From Parvibaculum sp. (GTDB lineage: Bacteria > Pseudomonadota > Alphaproteobacteria > Parvibaculales > Parvibaculaceae), in assembly GCA_030649335.1 (NCBI GenBank), contig JAUSLL010000045.1:21509-85508 (forward strand): DNA of 64,000 nt, given 5' to 3'. Under the pieces are notes generated by a model. It had not been told where the DNA came from. It saw only the letters and a list, made by a program, of their open reading frames with translations, and did no database searches. Position numbers and translations under genes: made by a program. Within the stretch, counting starts at the first letter, position 1. The number at the start of each line of letters is the position of its first letter. This document shows positions 18,618-28,305 of this stretch, in pieces.

Positions 18618-18652
18618 ACCCCGGTTCATTTGTATGGCCGGGGTGCTTTTTT
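18618..18652 (+). terminator. Terminator after the 63-aa gene
   Basis: ACCCCGG (18618-18624) pairs with CCGGGGT (18638-18644) around a 13-nt loop, followed by GCTTTTTTG. Confidence 0.85.
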
Positions 18653-18715
18653 GCGTCTGCGAGAAATGGCGGTTCATTTTTTCGATTCGCCGCTACCCCT
18701 CCCTCTTGACGACAA

Positions 18716-18771
18716 AAGTGAACTGATATTCATTTGAAAAGTCAGATCTCTGGCAAATGATCGATTCACTT
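18716..18771. promoter_or_regulatory. Nested dyads upstream of tetR-desaturase
   Basis: AAGTGAA (18716-18722) and TTCACTT (18765-18771) enclose TCATTTG (18730-18736) and CAAATGA (18754-18760), with AGATCT near the centre. All arms are perfect and nearly concentric. TTGACG at 18706 may be the -35 of the promoter. The position suggests autoregulation by the TetR protein encoded just downstream. Confidence 0.6.
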
Positions 18772-18788
18772 GAATGAGGGTTCAGGTT

Positions 18789-19448
18789 TTGGCTTATCGT
18801 CGTACAGATACGGTTTCGGCACGTCTTGCGGACAATCGGCGCGGCATTCTTAATGCGGCGCGCGAGCTGGTGGCGCAGGGCGGCTTCGGGGCCGCACAGA
18901 TGACCGATGTGGCGCGACGCGCCGGCGTGGCAACCGGCACGCTCTACCGCTATTTCCCCTCCAAAGAAGAACTGTGCCGTCAGGTGTTCCGCGAAGTCTC
19001 GGCGCGCGAAATGAATGTGCTGGCGGGCATTGCGGCGGAAGACCGGCCCGCGCTCGACCGTTTGCGCGACGTGCTGACGACTTTTGCAAGCCGCGCTGTG
19101 AGCGGCCGTCGCCTTGCCTATGCATTGTTGGCCGAACCGGTGGACGACGGGCTGACCGAGGAACGCACGCGCTTTCGCCGCGTGCATGGCGAGATATTCG
19201 CAGGGCTGCTTGATGATGCTGTCGCTGAAGGCACAATCGCCCCGCTCAACACTAAAATCGCGGCGGCCTGCATATCCGGTGCGATCCCGACCGCGCTGAT
19301 CGGGCCACTCGCCCCGCAAAGTCATGAACTGGATGATGGCGGGCCGAAGGTCGTCGACGAAATTGTACATTTCTGCCTCGCTGCCATTCACGGCGGGGGC
19401 ACGGGCCACAAAACCAAAGCGAAAGCCGAACAGAGGGTCAGCGCATGA
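18789..19448 (+). CDS. TetR family regulator of the desaturase operon
   Basis: About 219 aa. The DNA-binding domain spans roughly residues 15-65, with MTDVARRAGVATGTLYRYF as helix-turn-helix. The C-terminal part has the look of TetR proteins that sense fatty acids or acyl-CoA, but no ligand can be read from sequence. A TTG start at 18789 has GAGGG eight bases upstream; an ATG at 18774 lacks a ribosome site and touches the dyads, but cannot be excluded. The stop overlaps the desaturase start by four bases (ATGA), so the two are co-translated. Confidence 0.88.
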   Translation: MAYRRTDTVSARLADNRRGILNAARELVAQGGFGAAQMTDVARRAGVATGTLYRYFPSKEELCRQVFREVSAREMNVLAGIAAEDRPALDRLRDVLTTFASRAVSGRRLAYALLAEPVDDGLTEERTRFRRVHGEIFAGLLDDAVAEGTIAPLNTKIAAACISGAIPTALIGPLAPQSHELDDGGPKVVDEIVHFCLAAIHGGGTGHKTKAKAEQRVSA

Positions 19449-20470
19449 TTGTCGCGAGCAAATTACTCAGCCCCGAACAGCTGGCCATTGTGCGCAAACG
19501 CTCCGACATTAAAGGCGTCGCGCAGGTGGTTCACGCCTGGGGCGTGATCATCGGCATGATGGCGCTGTTTGTCTGGCTGCCGAACCCGATCACTTTCATT
19601 GCCGCCGTTGTTGTCATCGGCGGGCGGCAGCTCGGGCTTGCCATTCTGATGCATGACGCCGCTCACGGTGTGCTGTGCGAAAACCCGAAGCTCAATCAAT
19701 TTATCAGCCAGTGGTTTTGCGCTTATCCGATGATGGCGGAGACGGGCGCTTACCGGCGCTATCACCTCGTCCATCACGCGCATACGCAGCAGAAGGAAGA
19801 CCCCGACCTTATTCTGTCGGCCCCCTTCCCCATCACCAAGAAGAGCTTTCGCCGCAAGATGATCCGCGACATCACGGGGCAGACGGGCTACCAGCAGCGC
19901 AAAGCGCAGATCCTCAATGCGCTTGGCAAGGCGGACTGGCCGCTGGAACAGCGGTTGAAAAACTATTGGGCGAAGCTTGGTCGCGCGACGGTGGCGCAGG
20001 TAGCGATTTTCGGCGCGCTCGCTCTTTCCGGTCACTGGTATCTCTATTTCGCGCTGTGGCTGCTGCCCTTCCTGACGTGGCAGCAACTGATCACCCGCGT
20101 GCGCAACATTGCCGAACACGCGATGGTACCGGACGACAATGATGATTTCCGCAATGCCCGTCACACCAAAGCCAACTGGCTGGCCCGCGCCACCATCGCG
20201 CCCTATTGGGTCAATTATCACGTCGAACATCATCTGATGATGTGGGTGCCTTGCTACAACCTGCCAAAGGCGCGGGCCTATCTGATTGCCAACGGATTTG
20301 GCAGCCGCATGGAGACCCAAGAGGGCTTCGGGCAGGTGATTGCGATGGCAACATCGAAACCCGACGACGAAGACAAGCGTGGCACGCTGGTGCACAACGG
20401 CCGGACAAGACGCGTATCGGGTGTTATGAGCGAAGGGTTCAAGGCTTCGGATGACGAGGCGGCAGCCTGA
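19445..20470 (+). CDS. Membrane fatty acid desaturase
   Basis: 341-aa di-iron membrane desaturase. The three histidine boxes are complete: HDAAH (70-74), HLVHH (107-111) and HVEHH (259-263). Hydrophobic segments lie between them (about 28-65 and 185-215). It introduces a double bond into an acyl chain, or oxidises a related lipid substrate; the exact substrate is open. It is translationally coupled to its TetR gene, so desaturation is probably controlled by membrane fluidity or fatty-acid supply through that regulator. The last 35 residues are charged and not part of the core. Confidence 0.88.
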   Translation: MIVASKLLSPEQLAIVRKRSDIKGVAQVVHAWGVIIGMMALFVWLPNPITFIAAVVVIGGRQLGLAILMHDAAHGVLCENPKLNQFISQWFCAYPMMAETGAYRRYHLVHHAHTQQKEDPDLILSAPFPITKKSFRRKMIRDITGQTGYQQRKAQILNALGKADWPLEQRLKNYWAKLGRATVAQVAIFGALALSGHWYLYFALWLLPFLTWQQLITRVRNIAEHAMVPDDNDDFRNARHTKANWLARATIAPYWVNYHVEHHLMMWVPCYNLPKARAYLIANGFGSRMETQEGFGQVIAMATSKPDDEDKRGTLVHNGRTRRVSGVMSEGFKASDDEAAA

Positions 20471-20585
20471 GGGGCCTCGCGGCATTTGACGCAAGGGTAT
20501 CTGCCCTGAAATTGCTGCCTGTTCCCATCCCTCTTCCCCCCTGCTAAACCACTCCCAACACGAAATTGCTTTTGGGGAGTGATCT

Positions 20586-21659
20586 ATGTCCGACGCCACA
20601 AAAAATGCTGCTGAAGCTGATCTGGGTGAAGTGCGCGAGGCGCACCGCTTTGATGTGAAACGGCTGGAAGAGTACGCCCGCGGGGCCGTGAAGGGCTTCA
20701 GCGGTACGCTTGAAGTGCAGCAATTTTCCGGCGGGCAGTCGAACCCGACATATCTGCTGACCGAAACGCAGGCTGGTGGAATCAAACGCTATGTGTTGCG
20801 CAAGAAGCCGCCGGGTGTGCTGCTGGCCAGTGCCCATCAGGTTGACCGCGAATATCGCGTGATGAAGGCACTGGAAACGACCGACGTGCCGGTGCCGCAT
20901 ATGTATGCGCTATGCGAAGACGACAGCGTGATCGGCACAGCCTTTTACATCATGGAATATCTGGAAGGCCGCGTGTTCAGCGATTCAACGCTGCCCGAAT
21001 GTAGCGAGAGCGAACGCCGCGCGCTGTACAGCAATATGGCCGAAACACTGGCCAAGCTCCATGCGGTGGACTACGAGGCCGTCGGCCTTGGCGAATTTGG
21101 CAGGCCCGGCAATTATTTCGAGCGCCAGATCGGCCGCTGGATCAAACAGTATCGCGGGGCGCAGACCACCGATGTGCCGTCGATGGAAGCGCTGATCGAG
21201 TATCTGCCCGCACATATCCCGAGCGAGCCTTCCGTCACCATCGCGCATGGCGACTACCGCATCGGCAATGTGATGTTCCATCCGACCGAGCCGCGCATCA
21301 TCGCCGTACTCGACTGGGAACTCTGCACCATCGGCCATCCGCTCGCCGATGTGGCCTATAATTGCATGTATGATTTCCTCGGCGTCGCAGGCGCGGCAAC
21401 GGAAGTCGACCGCGACAAGACACCGGGCATTCCGACGGACGCCGAATTTGCGGCTGAATATTGCCGCTTTGCAGGCCGCGACAGCATTGAGGACTGGAAC
21501 TTCTATCTGGCCTTCTCGATGTTCCGTCTCGCGTCCATCAGTCAGGGTGTTTACAAGCGCGGGCTCGACGGAAACGCCAGCTCTGAGCGCGCCATGACGC
21601 TGGGCGACGCCTGCGCCAAGCTCGCAAATGCGGCCTGGGCAATCGTTCAGAGGCCCTGA
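20586..21659 (+). CDS. Phosphotransferase family protein (ACAD10-type aminoglycoside-phosphotransferase fold)
   Basis: 357 aa with the kinase-like APH fold: QFSGGQSNPTYLL near residue 45 as the nucleotide loop, YVLRKKPPG as the Lys strand, AHGDYRIGNVMFHP as the catalytic loop, and VLDWELCTIGHPLAD as the metal loop. This group is frequently encoded near acyl-CoA dehydrogenases and resembles the kinase domain of eukaryotic ACAD10/11, which phosphorylates 4-hydroxy acyl-CoAs in their degradation. A role in hydroxy-fatty-acid catabolism is therefore likely but not shown. A clear paralogue is at 54698. Confidence 0.85.
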   Translation: MSDATKNAAEADLGEVREAHRFDVKRLEEYARGAVKGFSGTLEVQQFSGGQSNPTYLLTETQAGGIKRYVLRKKPPGVLLASAHQVDREYRVMKALETTDVPVPHMYALCEDDSVIGTAFYIMEYLEGRVFSDSTLPECSESERRALYSNMAETLAKLHAVDYEAVGLGEFGRPGNYFERQIGRWIKQYRGAQTTDVPSMEALIEYLPAHIPSEPSVTIAHGDYRIGNVMFHPTEPRIIAVLDWELCTIGHPLADVAYNCMYDFLGVAGAATEVDRDKTPGIPTDAEFAAEYCRFAGRDSIEDWNFYLAFSMFRLASISQGVYKRGLDGNASSERAMTLGDACAKLANAAWAIVQRP

Positions 21660-21817
21660 GCACGTTTCTTTTACTTCTTATGGTTAGCAAGTCGTTAAAC
21701 AGCGATTGCTTCAATATATGTTAAATATCACCAGTCTACCCTGCCCTTGCTCGGATCAATCACAGGACGTGACCTGATTTGGAGAGCGGTCGGCATAGCC
21801 GATTTTGGGGTGGATTG

Positions 21818-23761
21818 ATGGCCGTTCGCATACCAGCGAAGCCTGCGAGTAAAGCGAAGCGGAAACGCTCCGGGGGCGGAGCACCCGTCGCTGACGCAGG
21901 CACTTTCTATCGTGCATTGCTGGAAAAGAGCGGTGACATCGTCACGCTCATCGACGCCAATTGCAAAATCACCTACATCAGCCCCGCCATTCAGGATGTG
22001 CTTGGCCACGCGCCGGACGGCTTTGTCGGCAAACGCATCACCATCGGCGTCCATTCGGAAGACCGCGAACGCGTTGAAGCGCGGTTTGCCGAATGCGCGT
22101 CCGATTTGGATTGGGTGTCGATTGAGCGTTTCCGCCTGCCGCATATCGACGGCAGTTGGCGCTGGATGGAAACGCGCGCCAAGAACCTGCTGCAAGACGA
22201 AAATGTGCGCGGCGTTTTGTGCGTTTCGCGCGATGTGACGGAAGCGCGCAATCTTGAGCATCAGCTACACGAAGCCGAAAAGCTCGCGCGCTTCGGCCAT
22301 TGGCGCTGGACCAAGGGGGCCGAAAGCCCCAAGTGGTCGGAAGGCGTTGCCAAAATTCTCGACCGTACCGTGCAGTCGATGCCGGTCGGGGGCGACTGGT
22401 ATGCGGAACTCATTCATCCCGAGGATCGCAACGCCCTGCTGTCGCAATTCCTTGATGCTTTCGAGACCCGCGAAACACTGCTCTGCACCTCACGCTTCCT
22501 CGCGGGTGACGGCAGCTACCGCTATATCAAGACCTATGCCTATGCCGAGCCCGATGCGCGCGGCGAGATCGGCGCGCTCGTCGGCCTTGCCGAGGACGTG
22601 ACGCAGGAAGTGGTGGCGCGTGAGGCGCTGGAACGGTCGGAGGCGAAATACCGCCTCATTGCCGAACAGGCAAGCGACATCATCCATCATATTTCGCCGG
22701 ACACGCGTATTCTCTATGTCTCGCCTTCTGTGGAATCGGTGCTCGGCTATCCGGTCGAAGAAGTCGATCATTTTTCCAAGTTCTTGACGAACATCCACCC
22801 TGACGATCTGAAGCGTCTGGTGGGGGGCTTTGAGACTTTCATGCGCGAACGCGACATGCTGCGCATGGACTATCGCTTCAAGCATCGCGACGGACATTAT
22901 TTGTGGCTCGAAACCACGATGCGCGCGGTGCGCAACGAAGACGGCTCGCTGAAAGAAATCATCAGCATGTCGCGCGACATGAGCGAGCGCAAAAAACATG
23001 AATTGCAGCTGATGGAAGCGCGTGAGCGCGCCGAAGCCGCCAACCGCACCAAATCGCGCTTCCTTGCCAATATGAGCCATGAGCTGCGCACACCGCTCAA
23101 CGCCATCATCGGCTTTTCCGACATGCTGAAACTCGAAATGTTCGGCAAGCTCGGCAACCCGCGCTATGTCGAGTATGCCCATCTCATCAACCAGTCCGGC
23201 GGACTGTTGCTCGATCTCATCAGCGATATTCTCGACATGTCGAAAATCGAAGCGGGCAAGTATGATCTGCACCGCGAGATGATCGATGTGAAGGATGTGA
23301 TCGGACAGGCGGTAAAACTCGTCGCCGGTCGCGCTGACGCAGGCGAACTGACACTCAAAACCGATATTGCCGACGCTGCTGCCGCCCTGCCGGTCTATGC
23401 CGACAGCCGGGCGCTGACGCAAATTCTGCTCAACCTTCTGTCTAATGCGGTCAAGTTCACACCGGCGGGCGGCACAGTGCTGGTGCGTGCGGCGGCGATT
23501 GCGGGCGGTATCCGCTTCATTGTCAGCGATACGGGCCGTGGCATTGCGCAATCGGATATTCCGCGCCTCGCGCATGCGTTCGAGCAGGTGTCAAATGATG
23601 CGGAACTGAGCAAGCAGGGCACGGGCCTTGGCCTCGCACTGGTGCGCTCGCTGGCCGAACTTCACGGCGGCAAGATCGAGATCGAAAGCGAGCTTGGTCA
23701 GGGCACAAGTGTCAGCGTGGATATTCCTGTCGAAGCCATCGCCTCGCACGCCGCGCAATAA
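21818..23761 (+). CDS. Cytosolic sensor histidine kinase with three PAS domains
   Basis: 647 aa without membrane helices. After a basic N-terminus (KPASKAKRKRSGGG) come PAS domains at about residues 28-140, 147-260 and 270-390, the first and third with clear DxxxxITYISPAIQDVLGH-type cores. The HisKA dimerisation helix carries FLANMSHELRTPLNAIIGF, with the phospho-accepting His near 421. The ATPase domain has DTGRGIAQSD and GTGLGLALVRSLAELHGG. No cofactor-binding residue can be assigned, so the signal (redox, light or small ligand) is unknown. The start at 21818 follows GGGGTGG. No response regulator gene is adjacent. Confidence 0.92.
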   Translation: MAVRIPAKPASKAKRKRSGGGAPVADAGTFYRALLEKSGDIVTLIDANCKITYISPAIQDVLGHAPDGFVGKRITIGVHSEDRERVEARFAECASDLDWVSIERFRLPHIDGSWRWMETRAKNLLQDENVRGVLCVSRDVTEARNLEHQLHEAEKLARFGHWRWTKGAESPKWSEGVAKILDRTVQSMPVGGDWYAELIHPEDRNALLSQFLDAFETRETLLCTSRFLAGDGSYRYIKTYAYAEPDARGEIGALVGLAEDVTQEVVAREALERSEAKYRLIAEQASDIIHHISPDTRILYVSPSVESVLGYPVEEVDHFSKFLTNIHPDDLKRLVGGFETFMRERDMLRMDYRFKHRDGHYLWLETTMRAVRNEDGSLKEIISMSRDMSERKKHELQLMEARERAEAANRTKSRFLANMSHELRTPLNAIIGFSDMLKLEMFGKLGNPRYVEYAHLINQSGGLLLDLISDILDMSKIEAGKYDLHREMIDVKDVIGQAVKLVAGRADAGELTLKTDIADAAAALPVYADSRALTQILLNLLSNAVKFTPAGGTVLVRAAAIAGGIRFIVSDTGRGIAQSDIPRLAHAFEQVSNDAELSKQGTGLGLALVRSLAELHGGKIEIESELGQGTSVSVDIPVEAIASHAAQ

Positions 23762-23765
23762 GGCG

Positions 23766-24422
23766 TCAGCGTTTCGCTCCCATGACTTTGGCAAGCGCCA
23801 AATCAAGTTCATCGATCACCCGCTTGGCGTGGGGGTTTGACCGCAGGCCGTCATAATATTTGCCGACCGTCGGTATATTTTTGAACGGTTCGGCGGCCCC
23901 GAACATCGGTCCGATCTGGGCGTAGAAATATAACATCGGGGCGAGCGTGCAGTCGGCCAGCGTCAGCCGGTCACCGACGGCAAAGGGTGAACCGTCGAGA
24001 TATTTGGCGAGCCAGTTCATACCCTTGGTGAGTTCGGCAAGTTCGCGGTCCACAAGCGCCTGATCACGGCCCTTGGGATTGATCTGGCTGAAGAGTTTGG
24101 TCATCGGCTCCATGACGTAGAGATCGCCGATGCGCGAAAGGAGCCGCATACGCGCCTTGTCCTGCGCACTTTCGGGGCGCAACGACGGGCCGAGCCCCAG
24201 GTCTTCGATATATTCGCAGATGACTTCCGATTCCGGCACGACCACATCGTCGAGCACGAGTGTCGGGACCTTGGCCATCGGGTTCAGATGTTCAAGCTCG
24301 GCTTCCAGCTCCGGCGTCGAGAAGCCGTCGATAATTTCCGCATCAAGGCCCTTGGCATAAATGGCGAGGCGCACGCGGGCCGAATAAGGCGAGAGCTGGG
24401 CGTTGTAGATTTTCATGCTCAT
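23766..24422 (-). CDS. Glutathione S-transferase family protein
   Basis: 218 aa. The N-terminal thioredoxin-like domain (MKIYNAQLSPYSARVRLAIYAKG, with SPYS in the active-site loop) runs to about residue 80 and includes the cis-Pro VPTLVLDD and ESEVICEYI, which bind the gamma-glutamyl part of glutathione. The C-terminal all-helical domain follows, with AVGDRLTLADCTLAPM. The start at 24422 (or two codons later) is chosen because the longer frame begins with a non-homologous extension. It uses the glutathione made by the gshA pathway. It converges with the histidine kinase gene. Confidence 0.9.
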   Translation of the reverse strand: MSMKIYNAQLSPYSARVRLAIYAKGLDAEIIDGFSTPELEAELEHLNPMAKVPTLVLDDVVVPESEVICEYIEDLGLGPSLRPESAQDKARMRLLSRIGDLYVMEPMTKLFSQINPKGRDQALVDRELAELTKGMNWLAKYLDGSPFAVGDRLTLADCTLAPMLYFYAQIGPMFGAAEPFKNIPTVGKYYDGLRSNPHAKRVIDELDLALAKVMGAKR

Positions 24423-24473
24423 CGGCGTTGTCCCGGATATTGCTTTTAATTGTCTACAGTAAAGTAGGTATGA

Positions 24474-24507
24474 AAACGGCCGGTCCACAAGAGGGGACCG
24501 GCCGTTT
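24474..24507 (-). terminator. Terminator after the acyl-CoA dehydrogenase gene
   Basis: A perfect 13-bp stem (24474-24486 with 24495-24507) with an 8-nt loop. On the minus strand the last pairs and following bases supply a U-run. It lies 22 bp after the dehydrogenase stop. Confidence 0.9.
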
Positions 24508-24529
24508 GATGTCATTGGAGCCGAATTAT

Positions 24530-25768
24530 TTACTCGGCTGCGGCTTTGACCTTGTTCGAATATTTTTTCAATTCGAGCTTGGCGATGGTGCGGTTGTGCA
24601 CTTCATCGGGGCCGTCGGCGAGGCGCAATGTGCGGATGCCCGCATACATTTTGGCGAGACCGAAATCGGTGGTCACGCCGCCGCCGCCATGTGCCTGAAT
24701 GGCATCGTCGATGATCTTGAGCGCGAGATTGGGCGCTGCAACCTTGATCATGGCGATTTCCGAACGAGCGACCTTGTTGCCGACCGTGTCCATCATATAC
24801 GCGGCCTTCAAGGTGAGAAGGCGCGTCATTTCGATGTTGGTGCGGGCTTCGCCGATACGCTGTTCCCAGACCGAGTGATCAGCAATCGTCTTGCCGAAAG
24901 CATGACGCGACAGGAGACGCTTGCACATCATTTCAAGAGCACGCTCGGCGACGCCGATGGTGCGCATGCAATGATGAATGCGGCCGGGCCCAAGCCGACC
25001 CTGGCTGATTTCAAAACCACGGCCTTCGCCGAGGAGAAGATTTTCAGCCGGCACGCGAACGTTTTCCAAGAGCACTTCAGCATGACCATGCGGCGCGTCG
25101 TCGTAACCAAAGACGGGCAACATGCGCACGACCTTGATGCCTTTGGCATCCATCGGCACGAGGATCTGCGACTGCTGGCGATAGGTGTCGGCCTTCGGAT
25201 CGGTCTTGCCCATGAGGATCGCGATTTTGCAACGCGGATCACCGACGCCCGAGGACCACCACTTGCGGCCGTTGATGACGTATTCATTGCCGTCACGCTC
25301 GATGCGCGTTGCAATGTTGGTGGCGTCGGACGAAGCGACATCGGGTTCCGTCATCAGGAAGGCGGAACGCATCTTGCCTTCGAGCAGCGGTTCGAGATAT
25401 TCGCGCTTCTGGCGATCATTGCCGTAACGCTCGATCACTTCCATGTTGCCGGTGTCGGGCGCGGAGCAGTTGAAGACTTCCGACGACCAACCCACGCGAC
25501 CCATGATTTCGCAGAGCGAAGCATATTCAAGGTTCGACAACCCGCCGCCGCGTTCTGATTCCGGCAGGAACAGGTTCCACAGGCCTTCTTCCTTGGCGAG
25601 CGGCTTCAGGTCTTCAAGGATCTGAGGCACCTGCCAGGGATTGCCCGCCTTGCGGAAGGCGTCCATCTGGTCGTTGTAGGTTTTTTCGTTGGGATAGATG
25701 TGCTTATCCATGAACCGCTCAAGGCGGGCCTGGAGTTCTTTGGTTTTGGTGTTGAATTCGAAATCCAT
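24530..25768 (-). CDS. Acyl-CoA dehydrogenase
   Basis: 412-aa flavoenzyme of the ACAD family that oxidises acyl-CoA to trans-2-enoyl-CoA and passes electrons to ETF. FAD-binding and substrate segments are visible: [61 protein letters not shown] and the C-terminal [29 protein letters not shown]. The sequence resembles the ACAD10/11-like subgroup. The start at 25768 has GGGAG upstream. It stands alone, with a terminator behind it, but its functional partners (phosphotransferases at 20586 and 54698, ETFB-methyltransferase-like protein at 31545) are in the window. Confidence 0.93.
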   Translation of the reverse strand: MDFEFNTKTKELQARLERFMDKHIYPNEKTYNDQMDAFRKAGNPWQVPQILEDLKPLAKEEGLWNLFLPESERGGGLSNLEYASLCEIMGRVGWSSEVFNCSAPDTGNMEVIERYGNDRQKREYLEPLLEGKMRSAFLMTEPDVASSDATNIATRIERDGNEYVINGRKWWSSGVGDPRCKIAILMGKTDPKADTYRQQSQILVPMDAKGIKVVRMLPVFGYDDAPHGHAEVLLENVRVPAENLLLGEGRGFEISQGRLGPGRIHHCMRTIGVAERALEMMCKRLLSRHAFGKTIADHSVWEQRIGEARTNIEMTRLLTLKAAYMMDTVGNKVARSEIAMIKVAAPNLALKIIDDAIQAHGGGGVTTDFGLAKMYAGIRTLRLADGPDEVHNRTIAKLELKKYSNKVKAAAE

Positions 25769-25992
25769 GTCGTCTCCCTCATTTAGTTTGTGAGATGGAG
25801 AACACGTACGTTTCACGCGAGGCCGACGCTGACCGCACATGCAACGCCCTTGCTCCCCTCAATGGCGAATGGCGGCACTCTAGCGGGTTCATCGAGGCAA
25901 ATCACGGCAGAAATGACGATATTGCAGAGTCATTTCATCTCGTTGGAAGCAATCGGCGCGGGGCGCCTCAGGTGTTTACGCGAACGTGAACG

Positions 25993-26454
25993 TCAACTTC
26001 GCCGCGCTGCAAAAAAGCTTTTGAGGAGTTCAGCGGCGGGGCGCTCGGAGAGCCCGCCATAGACTTCGGGCGCGTGATGGCAGGTGGCGTGTGAAAAGAC
26101 GCGGGGGCCATGCTCGACGCCGCCGCTCTTTTCGTCGGAGGCTCCAAAATAGAGCCGCCGGACACGCGCAAATGAAATGGCGCCTGCACACATGGGGCAA
26201 GGTTCCAGCGTTACGTAGAGGTCGCAACCGACGAGGCGCTCGGACCCCAGATGCGCGGCGGCGGCGCGGATCGCCAGCATTTCAGCATGAGCCGTCGGGT
26301 CTTTGAGTTCGAGCGTGCGGTTGCCTGCCCGCGCGATGACTGCGCCCGAAGGATCAACGATGACTGCGCCCACGGGAACTTCACCGCGTTCGGCGGCGGC
26401 TTCGGCTTCGGCCAAAGCAAGGTCCATCGGGGCTGTCTGAGCGTCTGAGGTCAT
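25993..26454 (-). CDS. tadA: tRNA-specific adenosine deaminase
   Basis: Zinc enzyme that deaminates A34 to inosine in the anticodon of tRNA-Arg(ACG). The 153-aa protein has the catalytic HAEMLAIRAAA (His and Glu near residue 56-58) and the zinc ligands in TLEPCPMCAGAISFARV, both standard for TadA. It is divergent from the pseudouridine synthase gene. The 224 bp upstream of the acyl-CoA dehydrogenase start and this gene's stop contain nothing I can assign. Confidence 0.93.
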   Translation of the reverse strand: MTSDAQTAPMDLALAEAEAAAERGEVPVGAVIVDPSGAVIARAGNRTLELKDPTAHAEMLAIRAAAAHLGSERLVGCDLYVTLEPCPMCAGAISFARVRRLYFGASDEKSGGVEHGPRVFSHATCHHAPEVYGGLSERPAAELLKSFFAARRS

Positions 26455-26534
26455 GGACCGGACCCTGCCCGCCCCGCCCCTGCTGCGTCAAGCCTGCGCT
26501 TCCGGCTTTACGCCGCACCTGCTAAAGAGAGCAC

Positions 26535-27695
26535 ATGAACGCGAAATCGGGCTCAGGCCCCTCAAAATCCGCCGGTGACGGCAAAGACAGCACACCCGCA
26601 GGCGAGCGCATTGCCAAACGCATCGCGCGGGCGGGCATTTGCTCGCGCCGTGACGCCGAACGGCTGATCGACACGGGGCAAGTGACCGTCAACGGCAAAA
26701 AAATCAGCAGTCCGGCGCTTAATGTGGTCGAGAGCGATCTCATCACGGTTCAGGGCAATGCGCTGCCACGGTCCGAACCCACAAAGCTCTGGCGCTATCA
26801 CAAGCCCGCGGGGCTAGTGACCACGGCGAAAGACCCTGAGGGCCGCACCACGGTGTTTGAACGTCTGCCGCCTGAGATGCCCCGCGTGGTGTCGGTGGGG
26901 CGGCTCGATATCAACACAGAAGGCCTGCTGCTGCTGACCAATGACGGCGAACTGGCACGCTTGCTCGAACTACCCGCAACGGGCTGGACGCGGCGCTACC
27001 GCGTGCGCGCCTGGGGCAAGGTTACACAAGCTGATCTCGACAAGCTGAAAGACGGCGTCGAGGTTGAAGGCGTGCGCTATGGCCCCATCGAAGCGACACT
27101 GGACAAGGTGCAGGGCTCGAACGTGTGGCTGACGGTGGGTCTCAAAGAAGGCAAGAACCGCGAAGTGAAGCGCGTGCTGGCGGCGCTGGAACTGACCGTC
27201 AATCGCCTCATCCGTCTGTCCTTCGGGCCGTTTCAGGTGGGCGACCTTGCGGAAGGCGAAGTGGCGCAGGTGCCAAACCGCGTGTTGATGGATCAGCTCG
27301 GCACGCAGGCGGCGCATTTTGAAGCCAAGGGCGGCAAGGATGAGGCGGGACGGCCCGTGCGGCCCAATCAGGCTGCAAAGCCGGTGGCGCAGGCTGCGGC
27401 CACCCGGAAGCCGCGCAGCCATAGCGCCGGCGCATCGAGCCAATATGCCAACAAGCGCGGCGAAGGCGGCAAGGCACTGACACCGAAAACGGACGGTGCG
27501 AAGACGACAGCGCGCGGACGGCATCCCGATAAAGCAGCGCGTAGCGACACAGCGGGCAAGATCGACAAACCGTTTAAGACGAATAAAGCGCAAGAACGCT
27601 TTACGCCGAAAGCGAGCGCCAAACCCGGTGCGCAAAAAAGCCGCGCCGATGTGGTGAAAGCGCGCAAGCCCGCGCCGACACGCAAACCCAAGTGA
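26535..27695 (+). CDS. rluB: 23S rRNA pseudouridine synthase (RluB/RsuA family)
   Basis: 386 aa. An S4 RNA-binding domain ([21 protein letters not shown]) is at about residues 22-70, followed by the RsuA/RluB catalytic domain with the [20 protein letters not shown] motif, in which the Asp near 124 is catalytic. It isomerises a specific uridine in 23S rRNA; RluB rather than RluF or RsuA is the best guess. The last 130 residues are a Lys/Ala/Pro/Arg-rich low-complexity tail, common in alphaproteobacterial homologues and probably disordered and RNA-binding. It heads an operon with rsmD (10-bp gap). Confidence 0.9.
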   Translation: MNAKSGSGPSKSAGDGKDSTPAGERIAKRIARAGICSRRDAERLIDTGQVTVNGKKISSPALNVVESDLITVQGNALPRSEPTKLWRYHKPAGLVTTAKDPEGRTTVFERLPPEMPRVVSVGRLDINTEGLLLLTNDGELARLLELPATGWTRRYRVRAWGKVTQADLDKLKDGVEVEGVRYGPIEATLDKVQGSNVWLTVGLKEGKNREVKRVLAALELTVNRLIRLSFGPFQVGDLAEGEVAQVPNRVLMDQLGTQAAHFEAKGGKDEAGRPVRPNQAAKPVAQAAATRKPRSHSAGASSQYANKRGEGGKALTPKTDGAKTTARGRHPDKAARSDTAGKIDKPFKTNKAQERFTPKASAKPGAQKSRADVVKARKPAPTRKPK

Positions 27696-27705
27696 GAATG
27701 TACCA

Positions 27706-28299
27706 ATGAGAATTGTCGGTGGCGCGCATAAGGGCCGCATCATTGTGGCTCCCGACGGCGACGCGATCCGCCCGACGGGCGACCGCGTGCGCGAGAGCCT
27801 GTTCAACATTCTTGTGCATCATGATTTTTCCGACGAGCTTGGTGCGGATTTCGATCTCGACGGTGCGCGCGTGCTTGATCTCTTCGCAGGCACGGGCGCG
27901 CTGGGTCTTGAAGCCATTTCACGCGGCGCAAGTTTTGCGCTCTTCGTTGACGATAGCATCGAAGCGCGTGGCGCGATCCGCGAGAACATGGAAAATCTGG
28001 GTCTGACCGGTCACGCGAAACTTTATAAGCGCGACGCGACGAAGCTCGGACCGCGACCGGGCAGCGTCGGGCCGCAATTCGATTTGGTGTTTCTTGATCC
28101 GCCCTATCGCATGGGTCTGGCGGAAAAAGCACTGGTGTCAACGCTTGAAGGCGGCTGGGTGAACCCACATGCTTTGTTTGTCGTGGAAGAGCATGTGGAA
28201 GCAGGATTTGTTGCGCCGCAGGGGTTTGTTGAATTTGACCGGCGGAAATACGGGTTTAGCGAGATTGTGTTTTTGAAGCAGATTTCTTCGGAAGAGTAA
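27706..28299 (+). CDS. rsmD: 16S rRNA (guanine-966-N2)-methyltransferase
   Basis: 197-aa SAM-dependent methyltransferase of 30S assembly. The opening MRIVGGAHKGRIIVAPDG and RPTGDRVRESLFNIL are diagnostic. The SAM site is VLDLFAGTGALGLEAISRG near residues 60-75, and the catalytic (N/D)PPY is FLDPPYRMG near 129-137. It follows rluB by 10 bp and precedes the HAD gene by 6 bp. Confidence 0.94.
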   Translation: MRIVGGAHKGRIIVAPDGDAIRPTGDRVRESLFNILVHHDFSDELGADFDLDGARVLDLFAGTGALGLEAISRGASFALFVDDSIEARGAIRENMENLGLTGHAKLYKRDATKLGPRPGSVGPQFDLVFLDPPYRMGLAEKALVSTLEGGWVNPHALFVVEEHVEAGFVAPQGFVEFDRRKYGFSEIVFLKQISSEE

Positions 28300-28305
28300 G
28301 AGTAT

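Noticed and set aside
22490..23575. 361-codon minus-strand frame opposite the histidine kinase
   Set aside because: Mirror of the PAS/HisKA coding region with no domain of its own.
25769..25992. Small gene between the acyl-CoA dehydrogenase and tadA genes
   Set aside because: Short plus-strand frames begin here but have no ribosome site, no terminator and no recognisable sequence.
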